Shown here: one piece after another, positions 56,970 to 64,000 of the stretch
Layout of the letters: each line of letters starts with the position of its first letter
Position numbering within the stretch: the first letter of the stretch is position 1
Assembly (NCBI RefSeq): GCF_003966265.1
Contig: NZ_RXNV01000002.1
Coordinates: forward strand, 515,297 to 579,296
Length of the DNA: 64,000 nt
Direction of reading: 5' to 3'
Source of the DNA: Shewanella atlantica
GTDB lineage: Bacteria; Pseudomonadota; Gammaproteobacteria; Enterobacterales; Shewanellaceae
Program-made: the position numbers and the translations under genes
Notes under the pieces: model-generated
Database searches by the model: none
What the model was told of the DNA's origin: nothing
Seen by the model: the letters and a program-made list of their open reading frames with translations, nothing else

Positions 56970-57731
56970 ATGAATACGATCGATACAAAACCTTGTCAGA
57001 TTTCACCACAACAGTTGCGGTTAATCAGCGATTATATGGCTCAATATGGGATCACTGAATTCTTTTACGGCATCACCACAAAAAGCAGAATGCCTCAGGG
57101 TATTGATTTTAAAAAGTTAAGCCGTCGTGTGCCTAATGAGATGCAAAAGGCCCAATACAGTGTCTTCTCGAGCGAGAAGATCAGAAGGTTCAGACACGAT
57201 TACCTTCAATCCTTTGCCCGTATCGATGCCGGCTATCAGGAAAAAAATGTCATGGGGCTGAATATATGGCGCGATCCCGATTACAGTGGAGGAAAAGGAG
57301 CCCAATTCAGGAAGTTGATGGAGCAATATGGGCTTAACAGTCGTGGGGTTTGGTATTTCCCGGTCAAGTACCATAGTGATTGGACCGCCGTGTTTGTCTT
57401 CTTCTCCAGTCTTGAGCGAAATGAACTGACACAAATACTTAACGACAATATGGAGGAGATAAATGCCCAGCTGCAACTTTTCTCAAGTTCACTCAACGAG
57501 CAATTTATCACTCAGATAAACCCAATCACAAACTTTAACTGCCTGTCTGACAAAAGCCTGCAAGTGCTGGCACTAACTGCCGAAGGATATGCCTGTGATG
57601 AGATCAGTCAAAAACTGAAGCTTTCTGAAAGCGGCGTGAATTACCACCTCACCCGACTGAAAGAGCTATTCCATGCAAAAAATCGTGCTCAGCTGGTTAA
57701 TCTGGCCCACACTTTGGGTGTGCTGGATTAG
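56970..57731 (+). CDS. LuxR-type solo regulator (unit 4)
   Basis: 253 residues, the most divergent of the four. GITEFFYGITTKSR, VWYFPVKYHSDWTAVFVFFS, then LSDKSLQVLALTAEGYACDE and SESGVNYHLTRLKELFHAKN. The recognition helix reads NYHLTR where units 1-3 read YHQNR, so its target may differ. CATTTTT touches the ATG; no Shine-Dalgarno. Confidence 0.86.
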   Translation: MNTIDTKPCQISPQQLRLISDYMAQYGITEFFYGITTKSRMPQGIDFKKLSRRVPNEMQKAQYSVFSSEKIRRFRHDYLQSFARIDAGYQEKNVMGLNIWRDPDYSGGKGAQFRKLMEQYGLNSRGVWYFPVKYHSDWTAVFVFFSSLERNELTQILNDNMEEINAQLQLFSSSLNEQFITQINPITNFNCLSDKSLQVLALTAEGYACDEISQKLKLSESGVNYHLTRLKELFHAKNRAQLVNLAHTLGVLD

Positions 57732-58336
57732 ACTGTCCCTTCAAATAATCCAGTTATTAAAGAAGTTAGCCAGTGCAAGAACAAACACTACAGAAGGTGC
57801 AGTAACACACTCAGTAAACGCGCCTACAGCAAAAAAGCTATATGTTTAATTATATCGGGATCCTCCTAACTGTTGAAAAATGCGTAACCTCAACAAAAGA
57901 TCACCTATGGCTCATATCTGTTTAACTCGTTTGCGATTAATCAACTTACTAAATTAAAAAAGCCCCCTGCATTTTTGCTGGTGCTTCATCTGACTCTTTA
58001 TATCAGTTCGGGGCGGAGATATAGCGATCTTTAAACAATAGGAACCCTGGTGTTCAATTAAAGAATCTCAGATATGAATAAGGGCTACTCTTTCGATTAA
58101 CCCTTCATCTGACTCTTTATAACAGATCGGGGCGGAGAGATAGCGGCCTTTAAACAATAGGAACCCTAGGGTTCAACTCCTTTTAATACGAAAAAAGGCT
58201 CATCATTTCTGATGAGCCTTTCGTCTTTAATATGCTGTAGAGATAGTGATCTTTAAACATTAGGAACCCTGGGTTCAATTAAAGAATCTCAGATACGAAA
58301 AAGGGCCACTCTTCCGAGTGGCCCTTAATCTGAATA

Positions 58337-58401
58337 TGGCGGAGAGATAGGGATTTGACCCCTACATATATGAGCTACAAACCTATTACTATTGAGACCT
58401 A
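58337..58401 (-). pseudogene. Truncated tRNA-Ser relic inside the tail array
   Basis: This copy retains the 3' acceptor strand and a T-arm with one changed base, plus variable-arm sequence (GAGCTACAAACCTAT against GGGCTACAAACCCAT in the gene), fading out near the anticodon arm. It cannot fold into a full tRNA. Confidence 0.75.
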
Positions 58402-58537
58402 ACAATTTTTGGCAAATCTAGTTGACCACCAGACAGCAAAAAGCCCGATATCTTGCGATATCGGGCTTTCCTTAATATGGCGGAGAGATAGCGATCTTTA
58501 AACATTAGGAACCCTAGGGTTCAACTTTCAACTATAC

Positions 58538-58567
58538 GAAAAAGGGCCACTCTTTCGAGTAGCCCTT
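58538..58567 (-). terminator. First terminator downstream of tRNA-Ser
   Basis: AAGGGCTACTC and GAGTGGCCCTT pair in sense around GAAA, with one G-T pair, then T4. Confidence 0.85.
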
Positions 58568-58577
58568 AATCTGAATA

Positions 58578-58668
58578 TGGCGGAGAGATAGGGATTTGAA
58601 CCCTAGATGGGCTACAAACCCATGCCGGTTTTCAAGACCGGTGCATTCGACCACTCTGCCATCTCTCC
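58578..58668 (-). tRNA. tRNA-Ser (anticodon UGA)
   Basis: 91 bases including an encoded CCA. GGAGAGA pairs with TCTCTCC in the acceptor stem; the anticodon loop CTTGAAA sits in the stem CCGGT/ACCGG; a long variable arm (CATGGGTTTGTAGCCCATC) and the T-arm AGGGTTCAAATCCCT mark a class II serine tRNA. Discriminator base G. Confidence 0.96.
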
Positions 58669-58679
58669 GAACGCCGCGA

Positions 58680-58708
58680 ATAATATAGCGACTAGATAAC
58701 GATGTAAA
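58680..58708 (-). promoter_or_regulatory. Sigma-70-type promoter of tRNA-Ser
   Basis: In sense, TTTACA (58703-58708) and TATTAT (58680-58685) are 17 bases apart, followed by a GC-rich discriminator (TCGCGGCG) of the kind found at stringently controlled stable-RNA promoters. Confidence 0.7.
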
Positions 58709-58754
58709 GTCCTTATCTGCGTTTTTTATTCAAATTAGAGTATTCGGATAAATA

Positions 58755-60014
58755 TCAATCAAGATCCAACTCATCTTGCTTCAAAGCGACGCGAGCCGGA
58801 TCCGGCATAACGAATTCTTCACGTACTTTGTCCCAAGTATTGCTGTTTCTTAGCTTATAGCCGGCAATCACACCAAATGAGCAGATTAAGATCCCGAACC
58901 CAATAGCGACTTCACCATAGCCAGCCCAGATAGCAACCAGACTAGAGGCACCGAAAGCGATACTTATTTGTAGGAAGTTCTGCAAACCGGCAGCTTTCGC
59001 TGCATGCTTGGTAAACTCCTGCAATGCACTATTGACCACTATCGGATAGATAGCACCATTTGCGCCAGCAAGGATTGAGAATGAGATTAGCAGTGGAAGA
59101 ATGCTGTCAACTTTGATTATCAACGAGCATGCGACAATCGCCACTACACAGAAACCAAAACAGGTCAGTAAGACACTGAGTGACTTTTCTGTGCCCACTT
59201 TACGAATTAAGATCTTACTCGCATAGCCACCGACAATAAACATTATCGTCTGTGGAATGAAACTCAAGCCTATCTCTTTTGCCTGATATCCATGTTGTTC
59301 CATGACAATCGGCCACACGGTTAAGTAAGCAAAGAATGCACCGGAACAGGCACCAAAGATGATAACATTGCCCAGATACTTAGGGTTCTTCAATAGGCCC
59401 CAATAAGTGAGCTTTTTCGTTCCCTCCTCTGCAGTTGTCATCACTTTTTCTTTAGGTACAAACATAACTGTTAGCAACATAAGAAAAACAGCAAGACATG
59501 TTAAAATTAAAAAGATAGTCGGCCATCCACTACTTTCCAGAACGAAAGCTCCCAAGAGTGGCGCTAAAGCGGGTGAAAGTGCAACAAGCGGCATAATGTT
59601 AGAAAAAACACCTTGGGCTTTAGCTGCGTCATATTTTTCGATAACAATGGCTTGCCAAATTACGCCTGCACTACAGGCTCCGAGTGCCTGAAAGAATCTG
59701 GCAATGTTGAAAGAGAGCACGGTCTCACTCGAAGCGAGTGAGAAGCTTGCCACTGCAAAAATCATAAGACCTAATAGCAGTGAGTTACGTTTTCCTATAC
59801 GCTGTACCAAGGGTCCATATAGGAGTTGTCCGATGGCCAAGCCGGCTAAGAAACAGGTTAACGAGCCTGCAACTTGAGCCGGGGTTGCTTGCATCGAATC
59901 TTCAATCGCTTTAAATGCCGGAAGGTACATATCGGTAGCGATAAAGCCCAACATGCTGAGCAATGCCAGGTAGGCTAAAAAGAAGAAGTACTTGGTGTTA
60001 TTTTCTGGATTCAT
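58755..60014 (-). CDS. punC: MFS transporter of the Bcr/CflA family, PunC-like purine nucleoside transporter
   Basis: 419 residues from ATG 60014 (MNPENN...), giving the usual twelve-helix length; an ATG at 60095 would add an unneeded 27-residue leader. FIATDMYLPAFKAIEDSM in the first helix and RIGKRNSLLLGLMIFAVAS in loop 2-3 are the Bcr/CflA signature. The divergent LysR neighbour is a clear PunR homologue, so I call it PunC (adenosine/purine uptake in E. coli) rather than a drug exporter. Substrate is inferred from that pairing. Confidence 0.85.
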   Translation of the reverse strand: MNPENNTKYFFFLAYLALLSMLGFIATDMYLPAFKAIEDSMQATPAQVAGSLTCFLAGLAIGQLLYGPLVQRIGKRNSLLLGLMIFAVASFSLASSETVLSFNIARFFQALGACSAGVIWQAIVIEKYDAAKAQGVFSNIMPLVALSPALAPLLGAFVLESSGWPTIFLILTCLAVFLMLLTVMFVPKEKVMTTAEEGTKKLTYWGLLKNPKYLGNVIIFGACSGAFFAYLTVWPIVMEQHGYQAKEIGLSFIPQTIMFIVGGYASKILIRKVGTEKSLSVLLTCFGFCVVAIVACSLIIKVDSILPLLISFSILAGANGAIYPIVVNSALQEFTKHAAKAAGLQNFLQISIAFGASSLVAIWAGYGEVAIGFGILICSFGVIAGYKLRNSNTWDKVREEFVMPDPARVALKQDELDLD

Positions 60015-60132
60015 ATAAAAAATCAATCTTATGATTACTGAGGATCCGGAGTCTAAATACTTGCTTAAATGATGTGAAACGTTTATTTTTGACATCAGCT
60101 ATCAATAATTTTCACAGCAAGGAACTGCTGGT

Positions 60133-61035
60133 ATGCTTTCTGAACAATCACTCCAATTAATCGATATGGTCGCTCGTGTCGGGAGTTTCACCGCTGCAGC
60201 CAACAAGTTGCACAAAGTTCCATCGGCCGTCAGCTATGCGGTAAAACAGGTTGAGGAGGAGCTTGGCGCCATATTATTTGAACGCCATCATCGTAGTGTA
60301 AGCCTCACTCCTGCAGGCGAATATTTTGTAAAACAGGCGCGCTCAATCCTCACCAACATGGAGTCCATGAAGGATGATACCAAGCGCGTATCTAACGGCT
60401 GGCAACCCACACTTTCTATTGCGCTAGATAACATGGTTAGAGCCGATAAGATCAGTGTATTAATTGCCGATTTCTATCGCCACTTCACTAATGTTGAATT
60501 GATAATTCGAATCGAAGTGTTCAACGGCGTATGGGAGTCAATTGCCAATGGACGCAGTGATATCGCTATCGGTGCGACAACGGCGATTCCTGTCGGTGGT
60601 GACTACCACTTTAAAGATATGGGTGACATCAAATGGGCATTTTTAGTCGGTAAGAGACACCCTCTTGCAGAGGTTGACAGACCGCTGACCGATGATGAAT
60701 TACGACAATATCCTTCTATCTGTCTGGAAGATACCTCCAGAGAGATCCCGAAACGAATGACCTGGTTGCTTGAAAATCAACGCCGATTAGTCGTGCCTGA
60801 TTGGATCCGTGCAATCAACTGTTTCAGAGAAGGTTTGGGTGTCGGATATATGCCCATGCACTTTGCTGAGCCTTTCATTAAGGCTGGTGTCTTAATTGAG
60901 AAAGAGTTAGTCACAGTTAAGGCACCCAGCCCATGCTGTTTAGCATGGAATGGCGCCAATATGTCTCCCGCGATGTCATGGGTACTTGAATACCTTGGCG
61001 ATAGCGATAAACTCCATAAAGACTGGTTTAATTAA
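60133..61035 (+). CDS. punR: LysR-family regulator PunR
   Basis: 300 residues. The helix-turn-helix has GSFTAAANKLHKVPSAVSYA, and the body keeps FYRHF, EVFNGVWE, AIGATTAIPVGG, PKRMTWLLENQ and SPAMSWVLEYLGDS, all close to E. coli PunR (YdhB). It activates the divergent punC in that species. The 118-base gap between the two starts should hold the operator. AAGGAACTG stands upstream of the ATG. Confidence 0.92.
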   Translation: MLSEQSLQLIDMVARVGSFTAAANKLHKVPSAVSYAVKQVEEELGAILFERHHRSVSLTPAGEYFVKQARSILTNMESMKDDTKRVSNGWQPTLSIALDNMVRADKISVLIADFYRHFTNVELIIRIEVFNGVWESIANGRSDIAIGATTAIPVGGDYHFKDMGDIKWAFLVGKRHPLAEVDRPLTDDELRQYPSICLEDTSREIPKRMTWLLENQRRLVVPDWIRAINCFREGLGVGYMPMHFAEPFIKAGVLIEKELVTVKAPSPCCLAWNGANMSPAMSWVLEYLGDSDKLHKDWFN

Positions 61036-61194
61036 CTCCAAATAGCGCCAGATTTAAGCTTCAATTAAGGTTCGCGGAAATAGAGGGCTATTGTCGTTGA
61101 AAAACGATTTTGTCACTTTAACCCTGTTTCCAGCTGATGTATGATTCAATGACTTAAGATTTACTTGAGCACTAACCCTATAGCTAAACTTAGT

Positions 61195-61232
61195 GCCGAA
61201 TGAAAAGGTAATGGAACTCTTTTCATTCAGGC
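61195..61232 (+). repeat. Inverted repeat in the yccA leader
   Basis: GAATGAAAAG and CTTTTCATTC are perfect complements around an 11-base loop, extended by GCC/GGC with one unpaired base on the right arm. It lies 52 bases before yccA. No T tract follows, so a leader structure or operator is more likely than a terminator. Confidence 0.6.
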
Positions 61233-61283
61233 TAATCTAAACAAGATGGTTAGTGAACGTCCAAAAGGTTTTCGGAGAGCAAT

Positions 61284-61943
61284 ATGACACAACAAACACT
61301 CTATTCTACTGGAGCTTCCACACTGGAAGTGAATAAGCTCCTGAAAAACACCTATATGTTACTGTCGATGACATTGGCTTTCTCTGCAGTTTGTGCAGGT
61401 CTTGCCATGGCATTACAGATTGGCCCTATGCTCTCTATCGGTATGTCCCTTGGTAGCTTAGCGATTTTATTTGTGACATTGAGAAAGGCTGAATCTGCCG
61501 CTGGTTTGTTTTGGGTTTTCGCCTTCACAGGTATGCAAGGTGCCTCACTGGGTTATATTCTTAACCATTATGCCGGCATGGCCAATGGTCCGCAGCTGAT
61601 CATGCAAGCCCTTGGTTTGACTTCGGTTATCTTCGTGACTTTATCGGGTTATGCCATCACAACGAAGAAAGACTTCTCCTTTATGAGAGGCTTCCTTATC
61701 GCCGGTCTGGTAATAATGTTTGTCGGCTTGCTGGTTAATATGTTCTTAGGCAACGGTATGGTATTCATGGCTCTGAACGCCGGTATCGCGTTATTGATGA
61801 CAGGTTTCATTCTCTACGACACCAGTCGCATCGTTAATGGCGGTGAGACAAATTACATCCGTGCCACAATCTCTCTGTATCTGGATTTCCTTAACCTATT
61901 CATCGCTCTGCTTCACCTGATGGGTATTGGCGGCGATGACTAA
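61284..61943 (+). CDS. yccA: Bax inhibitor-1/YccA family membrane protein
   Basis: 219 residues with seven predicted helices. LLKNTYMLLSMTLAFSAVCA near residue 20, TTKKDFSFMRG, and GGETNYIRATISLYLDFLNL near the end match E. coli YccA, a modulator of the FtsH protease. GGAGAG precedes the ATG. Single gene with a terminator 100 bases after the stop. Confidence 0.93.
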   Translation: MTQQTLYSTGASTLEVNKLLKNTYMLLSMTLAFSAVCAGLAMALQIGPMLSIGMSLGSLAILFVTLRKAESAAGLFWVFAFTGMQGASLGYILNHYAGMANGPQLIMQALGLTSVIFVTLSGYAITTKKDFSFMRGFLIAGLVIMFVGLLVNMFLGNGMVFMALNAGIALLMTGFILYDTSRIVNGGETNYIRATISLYLDFLNLFIALLHLMGIGGDD

Positions 61944-62040
61944 AGACGCATACTTTTATTGGATGAACTAGTATTGGATTATCATGCCAAACAATGGCAT
62001 CTCCAAAATAACGTGTTTCCATAGTGAGTTTTCAGTTAGA

Positions 62041-62069
62041 ATAGCCCCATTATCGGGGCTATTTTTTTG
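62041..62069 (+). terminator. Terminator after yccA
   Basis: ATAGCCCC and GGGGCTAT pair around ATTATC, followed by T7. Confidence 0.92.
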
Positions 62070-62104
62070 CCTGCCTTTTTACCATCACTATAGTATTTTG
62101 TTAA

Positions 62105-62494
62105 ATGAGTAAATTCATCATTCAGGTCAACGGCGCTGCTTATGCCAGTTCGGCCAGTTATAATGCCTACCGCTTTGCCAAAGCCGCACTGGAGTCAGGC
62201 CACGAGATAGAAAGAGTCTTCTTCTATCAAGATGGCGTGCTTAATACCAGTACTCTTAACAGCCCGGCTTCGGATGAGTTTGATCTAACGAAGGCCTGGG
62301 TATCGCTGAATAAGAAATATAGCGTTCAGCTGGTCAACTGTGTCTCTGCTGCATTGAGACGAGGTATCCTGTCTCAAAATGAGGCCAAAGAGAATCAGCT
62401 TGACCATTGGAACATGGAAGAGCCGTTCGAAATGGGCGGCTTAGGTGAGCTGGTTACGGGTATAGAGGCTGCCGACAGAGTAGTAAGCTTTTAA
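62105..62494 (+). CDS. tusD: Sulfurtransferase TusD
   Basis: Subunit of the TusBCD complex that relays sulfur from TusA to TusE for 2-thiouridine in tRNA. 129 residues of DsrE type; VFFYQDGVLN and the QLVNCVSAALRRGI region with the sulfur-carrying cysteine are conserved. First gene of tusDCB. Ribosome site weak. Confidence 0.93.
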   Translation: MSKFIIQVNGAAYASSASYNAYRFAKAALESGHEIERVFFYQDGVLNTSTLNSPASDEFDLTKAWVSLNKKYSVQLVNCVSAALRRGILSQNEAKENQLDHWNMEEPFEMGGLGELVTGIEAADRVVSF

Positions 62495-62545
62495 GCCACT
62501 GCGCTGAATGAATAGTGCTGAATGAATATTTATGAGTAAATCAAA

Positions 62546-62902
62546 ATGAAAAAAGTCGCTATAGTCTTCCGTCGAGCCCCCCATGGTTCGCCCCATGGCA
62601 GAGAAGCATTAGATCTCGCGCTGTTAAGTGCCAGCTTCGAGCAGGAAGTGAGTTTAATCTTTGTCGATGACGGCGTACTTAACCTTATCAAAGATCAGCA
62701 ACCGGAACGTGTTGGCGCGAAGGATTATATCTCCACGTTCGGTGCCCTTCCCCTTTATGATGTGGATACCGTACTTGCCTGCGAAGAGTCTTTGCTTGAG
62801 TATGATCTAGAGCCTACTGAGCTTACTATTGAGGTTGAGAAGGTATCCCCATCAATGATCACCGAGCAGTTAACTCAGGTTGATGAGGTCTTAGTATTCT
62901 GA
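62546..62902 (+). CDS. tusC: Sulfurtransferase complex subunit TusC
   Basis: 118 residues, DsrF type. APHGSPHGREALDLALLSAS near the N-terminus and LIFVDDGVLNLIKDQ are conserved family stretches. Structural partner of TusD and TusB. It follows tusD after 51 bases and overlaps the tusB start (stop TGA and ATG share bases). Confidence 0.92.
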   Translation: MKKVAIVFRRAPHGSPHGREALDLALLSASFEQEVSLIFVDDGVLNLIKDQQPERVGAKDYISTFGALPLYDVDTVLACEESLLEYDLEPTELTIEVEKVSPSMITEQLTQVDEVLVF

Positions 62903-63183
62903 TGAATTTACACCATATTCAAACGTCAGCCAAACAAGATAATGCACTTGCATGTTGTCTTAAATACATGGGTAAGCAGGACGCGATATTACTCTCCGGA
63001 AATGGCGTTAATAGTCTCTTATTACCAGAGTGGCAGGAAAGATTAGCCGATATCAGAGTGATGGCACTCAAAGGTGACGTCGAAGCTCGTGGCTTGAGCC
63101 AGCGGTTAGGGCATTATACCGTTATCGACTACGACACCTTCGTGCAAGAGTCTTTAAAACATGACAAGGTGATCACCTGGTGA
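62902..63183 (+). CDS. tusB: Sulfurtransferase complex subunit TusB
   Basis: 93 residues, DsrH type. MNLHHIQTSAKQD, DAILLSGNGVN and VEARGLSQRLGHYTVIDYDT align with E. coli TusB. Last of the overlapping trio; tusE follows after about 100 bases. Confidence 0.9.
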   Translation: MNLHHIQTSAKQDNALACCLKYMGKQDAILLSGNGVNSLLLPEWQERLADIRVMALKGDVEARGLSQRLGHYTVIDYDTFVQESLKHDKVITW

Positions 63184-63226
63184 TAAATGACATCAAGCTC
63201 ATAGGTAGGTTAGGCGTAAACCTTTT

Positions 63227-63256
63227 ACATCAGTTACATCAGTTACATCAGTTACA
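63227..63256 (+). repeat. Tandem nonamer between tusB and tusE
   Basis: Three exact copies of ACATCAGTT stand directly upstream of tusE, about 30 bases before its start. A slippage-prone tract that could alter spacing in the leader. Confidence 0.85.
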
Positions 63257-63286
63257 AGTCAAACAGGTCTCAGAGGTTAAAAGCAG

Positions 63287-63622
63287 TTGAATAGTTTTGA
63301 ATATAAAGGCGAGCAGATCGAAACCGATCCTCAGGGCTACCTTAAGCAGGTTTCACAGTGGAATGAAGAGATTGCCGAACTCATAGCAGCACAGGAGCAG
63401 ATAACACTCACTCCGGCTCATTGGGAGGTGATACATTTCGTGCGGGACTTCTATTTAGAGTACAAGACAAGCCCGGCAATACGTGTATTGGTTAAAGCCA
63501 TTGGCCAAAAGCTAGGTGCCGATAAAGGTAATTCTAAGTACCTGTATACTCTCTTTCCTACCGGTCCGGCTAAACAAGCGACTAAGGTTGCAGGCTTGCC
63601 TAAACCAGCGAAATGCATCTAG
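63287..63622 (+). CDS. tusE: Sulfur carrier TusE (DsrC family), TTG start
   Basis: 111 residues. Accepts sulfur from TusBCD and passes it to Mnm[52 protein letters not shown] and the end PKPAKCI with the penultimate cysteine match E. coli TusE closely. TTG 63287 is chosen because it gives the family length and N-terminus, with CAGAGG about ten bases upstream; no ATG fits. Confidence 0.93.
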   Translation: MNSFEYKGEQIETDPQGYLKQVSQWNEEIAELIAAQEQITLTPAHWEVIHFVRDFYLEYKTSPAIRVLVKAIGQKLGADKGNSKYLYTLFPTGPAKQATKVAGLPKPAKCI

Positions 63623-63684
63623 CCTAATCTAGCGTGCCCGAACGTCGCCAAACGCCGTTTGTTAGCTAAATCTGCAAATCTCAA

Positions 63685-63725
63685 TAAAAAAACCGAGACA
63701 TCTATTCAGAGATCTCGGTTTTATC
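63685..63725. terminator. Bidirectional terminator in repeat copy 1
   Basis: AACCGAGA and TCTCGGTT pair, with A7 on the left and TTTTA on the right. It probably ends the tusE transcript. The same structure recurs at 63860-63902. Confidence 0.8.
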
Positions 63726-64000
63726 ATTCTTGCTGATATAAAAATCAGGTAATGTTCTTTATAACCAGTATTGCAGCTTTCCCGAATGCAGCAAACACAT
63801 TGTGTTGCCAAACACTGCTTACTTTCGACATCTGTGCTTGTTTTGAAACTGCTAAAGCCAAAAAAAAACCGAGACATCAATTCAGAGATCTCGGTTTTAT
63901 CATTCTTGCTGATATAAAAATCAGGTAATGTTCTTTATAACCAGTATTGCAGCTTTCCCGAATGCAGCAAACACATTGTGTTGCCAAACACTGCTTACTT
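63685..64000. repeat. Direct repeat with 176-base period, running out of the window
   Basis: 63687-63824 and 63863-64000 are about 138 bases long and differ by one base seen (CTATTC against CAATTC) plus the length of the A run. Each starts with a bidirectional terminator, then a small CTGAT/ATCAG hairpin and non-coding sequence. A 37-base spacer separates them. More copies may follow beyond 64000. Confidence 0.92.

Larger units (their letters stand above)
57956..58577 (-). repeat. Array of tRNA-Ser 3'-tail repeats, each with a terminator
   Basis: Downstream of the tRNA-Ser gene in its own direction, the acceptor tail TCTCTCCGCCA or a variant recurs at about 58478, 58337, 58232, 58131 and 58012. 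Four of the five carry AGGGTTC-like T-arm sequence plus a shared ~20-base segment (ctaatgtttaaagatcgcta in sense). Each tail is followed by a different rho-independent hairpin, for example 58440-58468 and 58298-58328. No protein gene fits. The stretch 57732-57955 shows nothing recognisable. Confidence 0.85.

Noticed and set aside
47694..57731. Complete quorum-sensing system
   Set aside because: No luxI-type synthase is seen and the LuxR N-terminal domains show no clear lactone pocket; they are treated as solos.
23086..57731. Recently transferred mobile island with its own integrase
   Set aside because: No integrase, transposase or flanking direct repeat is found in the window, although the tRNA-Ser tail array on the right side could be an old integration scar.

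Overview
The window looks like a chromosomal segment of a marine Shewanella-type gammaproteobacterium. The reasons are the MtrA/MtrB-type porin-cytochrome genes, the very high density of multiheme c-type cytochrome lipoproteins, the tusDCB-tusE and punR/punC pairs of ordinary gammaproteobacterial type, and moderate GC. The species is not identified from sequence alone.

Region 1 (1-9.7 kb) is an energy-conservation operon: an oversized pyruvate:ferredoxin/flavodoxin oxidoreductase (nifJ) with a ferredoxin-like domain at its C-terminus, then rnfC-D-G-E-A and a 60-codon cysteine-rich membrane protein of NqrM type. No rnfB is present, so pyruvate oxidation may feed the ion-pumping complex directly.

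Region 2 (10-23.1 kb) is a corrinoid uptake and salvage operon behind a cobalamin riboswitch: btuB, btuD, btuC, cobU, btuF, a second cobU, cobC, a divergent cobT-like gene, cobQ, cbiA, cobS, cobO and a TIM-barrel protein of unknown role. Most genes overlap by 1-14 bases.

Region 3 (23.1-57.7 kb) is an electron-transfer island. It holds one octaheme lipoprotein, seven intact paralogous lipoproteins with EF-hand/dockerin-like loops and a C-terminal tetraheme domain, one decayed 3' fragment of an eighth, and an mtrA-mtrB (dmsE-dmsF) pair with no adjacent mtrC, omcA or dmsAB. It also holds a 3' fragment of another mtrB, and regulators: two paralogous small LuxR-like proteins, one TetR, one LytS/LytR two-component pair and four LuxR-type solos. 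The last four tetraheme genes each pair with a 253-residue LuxR regulator, giving four tandem units of about 3.1 kb. An ABC-2 exporter and a solitary BtuF-like binding protein sit in the middle. I infer that the lipoproteins work at the outer membrane with the MtrAB conduit; the sequence does not show substrate or partner.

Region 4 (57.7-64 kb) returns to housekeeping genes: tRNA-Ser(UGA) followed by an unusual array of tRNA 3'-tail repeats and terminators, punC/punR, yccA, tusDCB, tusE, and at the edge a 176-base direct repeat that runs out of the window.
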